A stretch of 64,000 nt of DNA from JAWXBR01 sp034440235 (GTDB lineage Bacteria > Bacteroidota > Ignavibacteria > Kapaibacteriales > Kapaibacteriaceae): the NCBI GenBank assembly GCA_034440235.1, contig JAWXBR010000009.1, positions 1 to 64,000 of the forward strand, written 5' to 3'. Positions 43,499 to 52,233 of this stretch are shown piece by piece (the stretch's first letter is position 1; the number at the start of each line of letters is the position of its first letter). The notes beneath the pieces are model-generated. The model was not told where the DNA came from. It did no database searches and saw only the letters and a list, made by a program, of their open reading frames with translations. Position numbers and translations under genes: made by a program.

Positions 43499-45091
43499 CT
43501 ATTGAGCTGACGTTATGTCTTCCTGAGATGACGTTATGTCTTCGGGACCAATGATGACATGCTGTATGCGTGGTCGTTTCACAATGTGCTCGACAATGAT
43601 ACGAAGTCCGTCGGTTCCAAACTGTCCTGTCATATATGCAACAGGATAAATTCGTTCCTGATACACATCCAACGGAAAAATCAATTTGTGCATGGTACGC
43701 CTGCGCTCGAGTTGTTCAATGTTTTTTCTTCGTAATGCTGAGCGCAACTTTCCTCGAATGGCCTCGAGTGTGTTACGCGTCGAAGCTTTCCCTGCCTCTA
43801 CGGCGGCTGACAATGTTTTGTCGATGCTCTCTGCAGCAGAGGCGTACCCAGCGAATACTGCATCAACAGCTGAGGCAGAAAATTCTGGACTGGGAACAGA
43901 ATCCTCTCCGAGCATCGAGACAGTTTCACTTTCAACAGACTGCCACGCACGCATCATGTCTACAGCTTGCAAGCCCTCCTTGACAAGGTTACGTGTGGTC
44001 TTGGCATCGAGCAGGGTTGCGCTGTGCCTGTTGTACGGTACTGGCATAGGCACGCCGCAGGCAGCGTAGGCTTCGCGGAGTTGGGCGTGGTATGCGATTT
44101 CGGCTGGACCTAATACAGCGGCTATTGTTGGAAGTACGGCGTCTTGAACAATTGGACGTGCCAAGGCATTCGGCGAAAACAACGCTGGCTGTGCATGAGC
44201 AAGCTCTAAAAAATTCTCGTCGGGTTGTATACGCTGACGTCCGCCGGCCTCATCATGCCTGAAGAACATCGCGTGGGTTGGTGTCGCCTGCACGTGATAT
44301 CCCAGTGTTTCTAGGCTTGCACTTGCTTCGCGCACAAGAGAGGAGAGCATGCCCGGAGATGCAAGATCGCGTTCTAGTATTGGAGCATGGAGTCCGGATG
44401 CAATGACATCCGACCCACGTACAACAAGCACACCCCATGCTGCAAGAAACGGCTGAAGCAAACGCACGAAGGCATCGTTCCACGCAGCCCCTTCGACATA
44501 GACCCCTTCAAGCAATCGTTGAACGTCCGATTCAAACGGACCCTTCAATGACGGCAAAAGTGTTTTGATACGTTCTACTTCGTCTGCACTGTACGTTCTC
44601 CGAGAAACGGGCAGCCGCTCTTCGCTGCCATTCCATACCGTCGATGTTTGCAGAACGCCATCGAGCGAAAACACTGCAGTCGACGCTTCTTTTGCATCGT
44701 GATCGTTGTCTTCGAGCCAAAACACCGGCACAACTGTATGCGCGTACTGCTCAGCAAGTTCGCTCGCTAGTTGTGCTGCCGATGCGACTTTCAATAATGT
44801 GTAGAGAGGTCCACCCAAAAGGCCAATCTGCTGTCCCGTCGCAACCACAACTGCCCGTTCACCCAACGCCTTCAGTGACTGCTTCTGCAGTATGCTTAAC
44901 TCAACAGATCGCATTCCTTGCTCGACAAGCGCCACAAGGCGCTTGCGTGATGCTCCGTGTTTCGAACGTTGCTCGATCAAAACATCGGTTACCTCGCGAT
45001 GTTCGAATCGATTCCATATCGAGTCGACCCCGGTGACGAAGTCGGCAAAGAGTTTCGAGGGTGAAAGAATTTGGAGTGGAACGGACGTCAC
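43499..45091 (-). CDS. bshC: BshC, putative cysteine ligase of bacillithiol synthesis
   Basis: Predicted to join cysteine to GlcN-malate, the final step in making the thiol bacillithiol. A 530-residue protein with BshC landmarks: RKRLVALVEQGMRS, VVVATGQQIGLLGGPLYTLLK, VPVFWLEDNDHDAKEA and FFRHDEAGGRQRIQPD; the C-terminal coiled-coil is at about 405-470. GTG is the start codon (45091). The final codons carry a 21-base duplication that yields EDITSSQ and EDITSAQ. bshA and bshB are not in the window, so the pathway is inferred. Confidence 0.88.
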   Translation of the reverse strand: MTSVPLQILSPSKLFADFVTGVDSIWNRFEHREVTDVLIEQRSKHGASRKRLVALVEQGMRSVELSILQKQSLKALGERAVVVATGQQIGLLGGPLYTLLKVASAAQLASELAEQYAHTVVPVFWLEDNDHDAKEASTAVFSLDGVLQTSTVWNGSEERLPVSRRTYSADEVERIKTLLPSLKGPFESDVQRLLEGVYVEGAAWNDAFVRLLQPFLAAWGVLVVRGSDVIASGLHAPILERDLASPGMLSSLVREASASLETLGYHVQATPTHAMFFRHDEAGGRQRIQPDENFLELAHAQPALFSPNALARPIVQDAVLPTIAAVLGPAEIAYHAQLREAYAACGVPMPVPYNRHSATLLDAKTTRNLVKEGLQAVDMMRAWQSVESETVSMLGEDSVPSPEFSASAVDAVFAGYASAAESIDKTLSAAVEAGKASTRNTLEAIRGKLRSALRRKNIEQLERRRTMHKLIFPLDVYQERIYPVAYMTGQFGTDGLRIIVEHIVKRPRIQHVIIGPEDITSSQEDITSAQ

Positions 45092-45128
45092 GAGGTGCTC
45101 CGAATCGAGAAAATTGTTGAGTCAAACT

Positions 45129-46724
45129 TCACGATTGCACACGCTTGTAAATAATAAAACATGCAACTGTATCTACGGCTGTAAAATGCGTTGTTAGAAT
45201 TGGTAAAAGTAGAGTGTCGGCTTTCAGCGACTGCCACGATGTGCGCTGATGAAGGTTCACACCTTCGCAAACGTCAATCGTATCAACAACCACCCAGTTT
45301 GCCCGACGTAAATCAGTAGCAGCTCGTTCGCGCCACGATGAAGTGGCTCCAGTCCCGAAATACATGTGCGAATCTGCAAAAGATGAAGTCTGAATTGTTG
45401 GAAGTTGGGTTAATAGTGGAGTTGCCATCATAGACATCATCAGAAGCCGATCGCTTGGAACGAGACGATTGTTGAGATCGGTTCTTAACACTCGAATCGC
45501 ATTGAAGTCGAAGCCAGGCAATTCCGGACGTGTAAGGTAAGCATCATAAACCGACGGATTGCCGATGCTTCGGATGCCTAATTGCACGACATTCATGTAT
45601 CTGGGTAAGGGGCTCAAGACAAGGAGTAAACAAATGACAAATGCGAAACCCCATCGAATTTCTCTCGAGCTACTCAGAAAACGCTCGCGTACTTCGGTCC
45701 AGTACAACGCAGTTGTTCCAACTAGAAAGCTAATAGGGATGTTAAGGCGTGAGAAATGATACGGAGCGAATTTACGTTCCAGAATAACTGTTAGAATTAG
45801 AGCAAGGAACATCCATACCGACGAAGAAACCACTCCCTGCTCGCGCAATGAGTATCGCTTTGCAAGCAATAACGCAACAGCAACAACTACAAGGAAGGTT
45901 GTCGTAATTGAGAGGTTGTCACCGAACCATATTGCGGTCAACTTCAGAGCATTCCTCACTAAGATCGGTCCGAAGGCTGGATAGGCCGAATACACACCCA
46001 GATACTGCATCGTTGCTTTCAATCCGTCGAGAAATCCATCTGATAGCAGGAACGGTGTATAGCAGATCAACATCAACCCGATAAATGCTGCCGCAGTTGC
46101 TACGATTGTTGGAAATGAGTTACGCAGTCCATTGCGAAAGAGCCAGACAATACATACAGCGGGACCTATTATTCCCAGTGTATACTTCAGCATTACGGCG
46201 ACAGTCATACAGAGTGCAAGTACAAGCCATCGAGAGCGTCCGCCCGTTTGCGTCGCGCACCACAACGCTCCTACTATGGGAAGTGCGCAAAACGATTCAG
46301 CCTGTCCGACCTGTGAGTAACCTTGGTTGCAATACAATACGGCGTACGCTATTGCAGAAATCCACAGCCAGAGTCGTCGTTGTGTTATGCCATTCAGTAC
46401 GAATAGAAGCGCGCCGATAGTAATGAGCTGAAAAACAACCTCAAGCGCACGTACGAGTACAACCGAAGATCCTGCGACAAAGTCTGCTAGTCCGAAGATG
46501 ACATAGATAAGCGGAGGCTTCACGTCGACGTAATCGACATACAGGGTGCCACCTGCAAGAAGTACGCGTCCGCCTCGAATGAACGTAGAGTGATCCTGTC
46601 CGAACGGATACGTAAGCACAGGCAATAGAACAACCGCGCACACAAGAAGTATTTTCCACGGAAAGCGGCGTACGTTACTCACACCAGACGTGGAGCTACT
46701 TGCGCTCAAGACATTGTCACTCAT
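45129..46724 (-). CDS. GT-C type polytopic membrane glycosyltransferase-like protein
   Basis: A 531-residue membrane protein with about ten to twelve hydrophobic helices and a periplasmic C-terminal domain (from about 400). The first loop has LAGGTLYVDYVDVKPPLIYVIF, where the acidic 'D-x-D-x-KPP' motif is characteristic of ArnT/PMT-like (GT39/GT83) lipid-linked sugar transferases. Donor and acceptor are unknown. The ATG lies inside the end of the amidohydrolase gene (eight-base overlap), so the two are probably co-transcribed. An AAGGGGCT octamer lies at 45607. Confidence 0.75.
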   Translation of the reverse strand: MSDNVLSASSSTSGVSNVRRFPWKILLVCAVVLLPVLTYPFGQDHSTFIRGGRVLLAGGTLYVDYVDVKPPLIYVIFGLADFVAGSSVVLVRALEVVFQLITIGALLFVLNGITQRRLWLWISAIAYAVLYCNQGYSQVGQAESFCALPIVGALWCATQTGGRSRWLVLALCMTVAVMLKYTLGIIGPAVCIVWLFRNGLRNSFPTIVATAAAFIGLMLICYTPFLLSDGFLDGLKATMQYLGVYSAYPAFGPILVRNALKLTAIWFGDNLSITTTFLVVVAVALLLAKRYSLREQGVVSSSVWMFLALILTVILERKFAPYHFSRLNIPISFLVGTTALYWTEVRERFLSSSREIRWGFAFVICLLLVLSPLPRYMNVVQLGIRSIGNPSVYDAYLTRPELPGFDFNAIRVLRTDLNNRLVPSDRLLMMSMMATPLLTQLPTIQTSSFADSHMYFGTGATSSWRERAATDLRRANWVVVDTIDVCEGVNLHQRTSWQSLKADTLLLPILTTHFTAVDTVACFIIYKRVQS

Positions 46725-49700
46725 GTGTGCCAGCTACTTCATCTTCAAGGTCGTCACAATGACGCAGGCGTCTTGGTGCCGCGCCGCCCTTTGCCGAAGG
46801 CGCCCCTTTACCGATAGCCTTCATGGCCTCTTGCTCAAGGAAGGTGCGAAGTGAACGATCGCGTACACGTAGGCGTGCATCCGCTGCGCGTGAGAAGTAC
46901 TCGCGTCCGTCCACAAACGTGCGTTCTACGCGCGACATATTTGAAAGCGGGTTGCCCGACCATACTACTATGTCGGCGTCCTTGCCTGCTTCTACCGAGC
47001 CCATGGTTGCATCGGCAACCATTTGTTTAGCAGGATTTAACGTGCAGAATTTAAACGCGTCTTCTTCAGAGACATTGCCATACTTAATGCTCTTTGCGGC
47101 TTCCTGATTTAAGCGTCGCGCCATTTCTGCATCGTCGCTATTAACAGAAGTAAGCACACCTTGTTCGTGCATGATTGCCGGGTTCTGTGGAATGGCATCG
47201 TACACTTCAAACTTGTACGCCCACCAGTCAGCAAACGACGATGCACTCGCGCCATGTACTGCCATCTCTCGCGCCACCTTGTATCCTTCGAGGATGTGCG
47301 TGAAGTTGTGCACCTTGAAGCCGTACGATTCTACAAGGCGCATGAGCATTAGAATTTCGCTTTGCACATAACTGTGGCAATGAATCTTGCGTTTGCCGTT
47401 CATGATTTCTACAAGTGCGTCGAGCTGTAGATCTCTGCGAACTGGCAGCTTCGATGCATCGGCAGTTTTCATATCGCGTTCGTATTCTCTCGCTGCCTGA
47501 AATGCGTCGCTCATGATTTGTTCGACACCCATGCGGGTTTGCGGATAACGCACGGTGAACTTATCGCCCCAATTCGCCTGCTTGACGTTTTCACCAAGGG
47601 CAAACTTCACGGTCGGCATGGCGTCTTTTACTTTTAGCTCTTCGGCAGTTGATCCCCAACGTAGCTTGATGAATTGCAGCTGACCTCCCATGGGGTTTGC
47701 CGATCCGTGAAGCAAGTGCGACGCCGTAACGCCACCCGCTAGCTGACGGTAGATGTTTACATCGTCGGGATCGAGCACATCACCAATGCGCACCTCTGTT
47801 GTAACCGCATGTGTGCCTTCGTTCACTCCGCGCGAAATTGCAATGTGAGAGTGTTCATCGACGACGCCGGACGTGATATGCAAGCCTGTGCAATCGATAA
47901 CGCGTGCACCTGCAGGTGCAGCACCTTCAGAAACACCGATAATCTTACCACCGGAAACTTTCACGGATGCGTTTTTTAGAATGCCCGCTGAGGTGTTTGT
48001 CCAGATAGTAGCATTGGTTAGAATTACGGTTTCCTGAGACGGTAGCGAATCGAGTCCGAAGGGTTCGAGTGGACGAAATGCTGGGAGAACACGACGCACT
48101 TCCGGACGAGATGTGTCGGGCGATTGACCCACGACAGCAAGTGTCGAGTCGCGGCGCATAACTACTTGTGCCGAGCTGCCATCGGGCAGTTGCAAGTCTA
48201 CGTTCATAAGTATGCTGTCTGCCGATGCAAGACCGCGTGTAGTGCCGCGCATACCTAGCGTATCGAGTGTTAGCGTAAACGTTACACGTTCGCCGCTGAC
48301 AGAAAACGTCGATGGAATTGGAACAGAATCAACCTTGATCACGGCGCTCGGTGACTCTGAACTTCCAGTTACAACCATCGAAACCTTACGATTGAAAATA
48401 GACGAAGAGAGTGTCCAGTTTCCACGCACATCAATCAGCGATGGTGCTGCGAGTTCTTCTTCCTTGCCAGCAACAACAACCGTACGAATCGTTGTTGCTT
48501 GCTTAAACAGATTGCCTGTAGTAATAACAAGATTGGCGTATTGATTTGGTGCGATGCGGCCCACACGATCCCCAACACCAAGAATGGAGGCGGGATTCGT
48601 CGTCATTGCGGCAAGTGCATGCGATGTATCGAGTCCGCGTTCAACACACACACGGATGCGATTCAGCCACTGTGACTTGTCTTTTAGTCCGTCAGCAGTA
48701 AACATAAGCCTGCATCCCGCCGAGTCGAGCAAACGTGCATTGTCAGCAGCCCAATACCAGTTAATGAGTTGTGTGAGCGACACGTTGCCAGCATTGCGAG
48801 GATCACGTACGTCAGGAGCATCGGGGAACGAAAGGGGCAGAATGATATCGGGCTTGTTGGCGGCTATCGTTTCAAGCCGACGGAACTCGCGTCCACTGCC
48901 TCGCATGATTGTCGGCAGTGAAAACTCTTTTGCTATGGCATTCCATCGCATGATGTCATGTTCGTCTGTAGTAGCGCATACAAATGGTGTCTTCGCGGCA
49001 AGGACACTTCGAAGTGTAGCTAATGAAGTGTTAGTCTCGGGCAAGACAAGCGACGCATTTTTCGAGGCGGCATCATGTGCTCGCGCGTACCAATCGGCGT
49101 CGATAAATGTCTGACGCAATAATGCAATCGAACCCATTTGTGATGACGGATAAGGGGTCTTTGATGACCCTTTGAAAAACGAAAGTGCTTGATATGCATC
49201 ATCACGAATCACCGTGCGATTTGCATTTCCCTGACGCATAAGAACCACTGCTGCGCTACCGCTAAAAATTCCATCGTGTGAAGCGACTCCTGCAGTTGTA
49301 ATCCCAAGGCGCTGCCATTCTTCCGCTGCGTCTTTCGAAATGACGAGTTGGTCTGTTGCCTTGCGTTCTGGACGCACAGCTTGGTTCCACGAATGGCTTC
49401 CAATTGGCTGTGGAGTATTCGGTCCTTCATCTTCATCAAAAAAGTTACGTTGTTCTTTCGGCGCTTGTCCACCAAACGCAGCGCCATCTACGTACGCGTC
49501 TATGAAGCCTGCATATACCCACGCACCGTGTAGGTCGCGAACATCAGCCCCCTGCGGAATCGCAAGACCCTTGCCGATGTCGACAATGCGCTCATTACGT
49601 ACAATGATTACCGCACTGTCGATGCGTTTGCCAGGTTCGGGTATTGCAGTGCAGTTTACATACGCAACAAGGCGCACCGTTTTCTGACGTAGACCTTCGA

Positions 49701-49767
49701 CGGGTTGAGTAGAAATCTGGGCTGCTAAAGGCACAACTGTTAGCAGAAGAAGAAGGATGCGAAGCAT
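46717..49767 (-). CDS. Tandem amidohydrolase-family protein, exported
   Basis: A protein of about 1016 residues with signal peptide (start ATG 49767, MLRILLLLLTVVPLAAQ) and two amidohydrolase modules. The first (about 30-440) is degenerate: it keeps AWVYAGFIDAYVD and GDRVGRIAPNQYANLVITTG but lacks HxH. The second (about 590-985) has VVDEHSHIAISRG, RKIHCHSYVQSEI, VHNFTHILEG and SVNSDDAEMAR, supplying the metal ligands of a dipeptidase/imidazolonepropionase-like TIM barrel. The tail is basic and low-complexity (APSAKGGAAPRRLRH). Such double proteins are common in Bacteroidota; substrate unknown. Confidence 0.84.
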   Translation of the reverse strand: MLRILLLLLTVVPLAAQISTQPVEGLRQKTVRLVAYVNCTAIPEPGKRIDSAVIIVRNERIVDIGKGLAIPQGADVRDLHGAWVYAGFIDAYVDGAAFGGQAPKEQRNFFDEDEGPNTPQPIGSHSWNQAVRPERKATDQLVISKDAAEEWQRLGITTAGVASHDGIFSGSAAVVLMRQGNANRTVIRDDAYQALSFFKGSSKTPYPSSQMGSIALLRQTFIDADWYARAHDAASKNASLVLPETNTSLATLRSVLAAKTPFVCATTDEHDIMRWNAIAKEFSLPTIMRGSGREFRRLETIAANKPDIILPLSFPDAPDVRDPRNAGNVSLTQLINWYWAADNARLLDSAGCRLMFTADGLKDKSQWLNRIRVCVERGLDTSHALAAMTTNPASILGVGDRVGRIAPNQYANLVITTGNLFKQATTIRTVVVAGKEEELAAPSLIDVRGNWTLSSSIFNRKVSMVVTGSSESPSAVIKVDSVPIPSTFSVSGERVTFTLTLDTLGMRGTTRGLASADSILMNVDLQLPDGSSAQVVMRRDSTLAVVGQSPDTSRPEVRRVLPAFRPLEPFGLDSLPSQETVILTNATIWTNTSAGILKNASVKVSGGKIIGVSEGAAPAGARVIDCTGLHITSGVVDEHSHIAISRGVNEGTHAVTTEVRIGDVLDPDDVNIYRQLAGGVTASHLLHGSANPMGGQLQFIKLRWGSTAEELKVKDAMPTVKFALGENVKQANWGDKFTVRYPQTRMGVEQIMSDAFQAAREYERDMKTADASKLPVRRDLQLDALVEIMNGKRKIHCHSYVQSEILMLMRLVESYGFKVHNFTHILEGYKVAREMAVHGASASSFADWWAYKFEVYDAIPQNPAIMHEQGVLTSVNSDDAEMARRLNQEAAKSIKYGNVSEEDAFKFCTLNPAKQMVADATMGSVEAGKDADIVVWSGNPLSNMSRVERTFVDGREYFSRAADARLRVRDRSLRTFLEQEAMKAIGKGAPSAKGGAAPRRLRHCDDLEDEVAGTHE

Positions 49768-49814
49768 GTATCGTACCGATAGTAGAACGGACAAAACCAC
49801 ATTGACAACTGAGA

Positions 49815-50984
49815 CTACATTGAGTACTGTGAACTGAGGGGCACAACTGCCTCTCGCGACGGACGTTCATCTCTTACAACTCTAAGCGCTTCTCGCTGCT
49901 GCACAACGCCTGCACCTTGGCGCGCTAGAGGATGATTGGGCAGGGGGCGCGCTGTGCGCATAAGGATCGATTTAACGTGCTGTGGAGTTAGCGTAGGGTC
50001 GAGTTCGAGCATCTGAGCAACAACACTTACCACAATCGGTGAGGCGAATGAAGTGCCGTCGACCATCTTGTAAAATGGTGTTACGATTTGCTCTGACCGT
50101 AGAGCTTCGGCGATACGATCGCGTAGCTCGTCGACATCGCGCGACGTCCATACCGACAGCGGTATATGCGTAAACGGAAGCAGTCGCGGAGCACAACCCA
50201 ATAACATGTCATCGGTCATTGCATCGAGTGCACACAATGCCGATGCGCTGCGTTGTATTGCGGTGTGCGGCATAATTGGCGCTGGCAGCCAGATTGCTGG
50301 AGCGATAACCTCGGGCTTCTGAATTCCAAGCGATGTAAGGCCAAACGTAGAATGATATAGATCTGCGCTTCCTTCATTTAGCGAGTTCTTGTCATCGAGT
50401 CCGCCAACTGTTATAGCCGCTGGTGCTGCAGCGGGCGGACGTATCAGTACATGCGGATTATTTCCGGCAGCGGCTACGATAACGAGTCCCGCTGCGACCA
50501 TATCGTCAACAAGTTTATTAACAGGATGGTCTATCGTATGGTCGAACTCATCTGCGTATACAGAAAGATTAACGACACGAATGCCATACTCTTCTGCGTT
50601 ATCCGAAACCCATTGAAGTGCACGTGAAATGACTTCGGTTGTTATTCTACCTTCTTCGTTCATCGTCCGCACAAGCACAACATGTGCATCGGGTGCAAGC
50701 GAGATGAATTCGCCCTGCGACAGGTATCCATTGCCCGCTGCTGTACACGCAGTCATCGTACCATGCCACTGTCGCGCTTCTGGCCTGCCTGTAGGCGTCG
50801 GCTCAATTACATCGTCCACAGCATTGTAATAACACCGGATGCGCTGCACGGGCTGTGCGAGATCGGGGTGCTCGACGAAATCGGAGTCGATCATAGCAAT
50901 GCCAATACCACTACCTGTGGCAGACATGTCAGCTTTAAGCCGTGTGGGAAGGGGCAGAGAGGGGCGAATACCGCTTGGACGCAT
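49815..50984 (-). CDS. Subtilisin-like S8 serine protease without signal peptide
   Basis: A 389-residue S8 peptidase. The triad is Asp33 (IAMIDSDFVEHP), His74 (QWHGTMTA) and Ser312 (DGTSFASPIVV), with the oxyanion Asn in AAAGNNPH. No signal peptide, prodomain or sorting domain is visible, and the catalytic domain begins within 30 residues of the start, so it may act inside the cell or depend on an unseen export route. It lies 47 bases upstream of the amidohydrolase on the same strand and is divergent from the DUF3078 gene. The region 225-305 is an insertion of unknown role. Confidence 0.87.
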   Translation of the reverse strand: MRPSGIRPSLPLPTRLKADMSATGSGIGIAMIDSDFVEHPDLAQPVQRIRCYYNAVDDVIEPTPTGRPEARQWHGTMTACTAAGNGYLSQGEFISLAPDAHVVLVRTMNEEGRITTEVISRALQWVSDNAEEYGIRVVNLSVYADEFDHTIDHPVNKLVDDMVAAGLVIVAAAGNNPHVLIRPPAAAPAAITVGGLDDKNSLNEGSADLYHSTFGLTSLGIQKPEVIAPAIWLPAPIMPHTAIQRSASALCALDAMTDDMLLGCAPRLLPFTHIPLSVWTSRDVDELRDRIAEALRSEQIVTPFYKMVDGTSFASPIVVSVVAQMLELDPTLTPQHVKSILMRTARPLPNHPLARQGAGVVQQREALRVVRDERPSREAVVPLSSQYSM

Positions 50985-51076
50985 TACCCAAATTACGGTG
51001 TTATCACTTCATAAAGGCCGCAGAGGCTTCGTAGATTCGCGTAAATACAGCAGAGGGATGTATAATGGAGGGATGG

Positions 51077-52015
51077 ATGAGAGCAGGGTTATATGTCGCG
51101 ATTTTTCTTGCGACTGCTTTATCGAACGTTGTGTTAGCCCAGAATGCTACCGTTACGGCAGATTCGCTGTCTAAAGCATTGAAGGCCGATTCGATACCGT
51201 GGAAGATAAAAACCACGACAGGTGTCGGATTTACCACGATACAATTGAACAACTGGTCGGGTGGCGGGCAGGATGCTGTTGCCTTCAACGGTTTAATTGT
51301 AGCGTCAGCCGATTATGCCCAAGGCGTGTTTTCATGGGACAACGATCTCGATCTTGGCTACGGACTTGCAAAACTTGGCAATCAGGTGTTTCGAAAAGCT
51401 GACGACAGAATAATCGTAGGCTCGAAGGCATCGCTTAAACAGAGCGAAACGTTCCGATACACGGCCTTCCTAGATTTTCGCACGCAGTTCGCACCTGGCT
51501 TTGCGTACGACAAGTTCGAACCTCTCGATTCGACAAAATTTCTGAAGCTTTCGAACCTCCTAGCACCGGGTTACCTTACAGGTGCTCTTGGTGGTGAATG
51601 GACGCCAATTCCAGAATTCAAACTTCTCGTAGCTCCAATAGCAGCTCGCGCAACGTTTGTAGTCGACGATGACCTAAACAGCAAGGGGGCGTTTGGCGTC
51701 GACACAAATGCAACGCTGAAGGTGAATCTCGGCGGTGTGATAAGTGCGGCTCTGAATTGGTCGCCCTTCGAAAACGTGACTCTAAAATCACAACTCACAA
51801 CATTTACTCCATACGAAGCGCCAGCACTGTGGGTGGTGACCTTCGAGAATGCCCTCATCATGAAGGTCAACTCATGGCTGGATGTTACGCTCCTCACAAG
51901 CATATTTTACGACGATCGTGTTCCCGTCACGCGCGACGATGGCACAGTGGGTCCGGCGACGCAAGCACGCAACATCCTTAGCGTAAACATTGCGTACACC
52001 TGGCAGAACTTCTAG
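51077..52015 (+). CDS. DUF3078-family outer-membrane protein
   Basis: A protein of about 312 residues with a signal peptide (AIFLATALSNVVLAQN). LNNWSGGGQDAVAFNG followed by alternating strands (SWDNDLDLGYGLAKLG, FRYTAFLDFRTQFAPGF) and a terminal strand (SVNIAYTWQNF) marks the DUF3078 barrel family of Bacteroidota, whose function is unknown. I prefer the ATG at 51077 because GGAGG (51068-51072) sits just before it at SD distance; an ATG at 51065 would add four residues. It is divergent from the S8 protease. Confidence 0.82.
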   Translation: MRAGLYVAIFLATALSNVVLAQNATVTADSLSKALKADSIPWKIKTTTGVGFTTIQLNNWSGGGQDAVAFNGLIVASADYAQGVFSWDNDLDLGYGLAKLGNQVFRKADDRIIVGSKASLKQSETFRYTAFLDFRTQFAPGFAYDKFEPLDSTKFLKLSNLLAPGYLTGALGGEWTPIPEFKLLVAPIAARATFVVDDDLNSKGAFGVDTNATLKVNLGGVISAALNWSPFENVTLKSQLTTFTPYEAPALWVVTFENALIMKVNSWLDVTLLTSIFYDDRVPVTRDDGTVGPATQARNILSVNIAYTWQNF

Positions 52016-52021
52016 GCACTA

Positions 52022-52233
52022 ATGCTCCTCGATAAACTGCCAATAATATTTGTAGCGCTCATTGCATTTGCATAGAATTCGCATCGTCCACCCTCGAATT
52101 CTCACTCGACCTACAGAACATCACCAACCACCAGAACGTCTTCATCCAACGCTACAACGCCGAAAAAGGCGAAGTCACCACCGAATACCAGCAAGGCTTC
52201 TTCCCCATCCCACTCGTCCGTTACACGTTCTAG
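52022..52233 (+). pseudogene. Decayed TonB-dependent receptor: signal-peptide stub and last 52 codons
   Basis: Bases 52022-52075 encode a short signal-like peptide (MLLDKLPIIFVALIAFA) ending in TAG. In another frame, 52075-52233 encodes an outer-membrane receptor C-terminus: FSLDLQNITNHQNVF, then YQQGFFPIPLVRYTF and stop. That ending is characteristic of TonB-dependent receptor barrels in Bacteroidota. The two parts look like the ends of a receptor gene whose middle was deleted. Codon choice is strongly C-ending, unlike neighbours. The stop overlaps the convergent ligA stop (CTAG). The signal-stub part is less certain than the C-terminal part. Confidence 0.72.

Noticed and set aside
43508..43543. 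Duplicated TGACGTTATGTCTTC at the bshC end as a regulatory site
   Set aside because: It is a simple in-frame 21-base duplication adding seven C-terminal residues; nothing links it to regulation.
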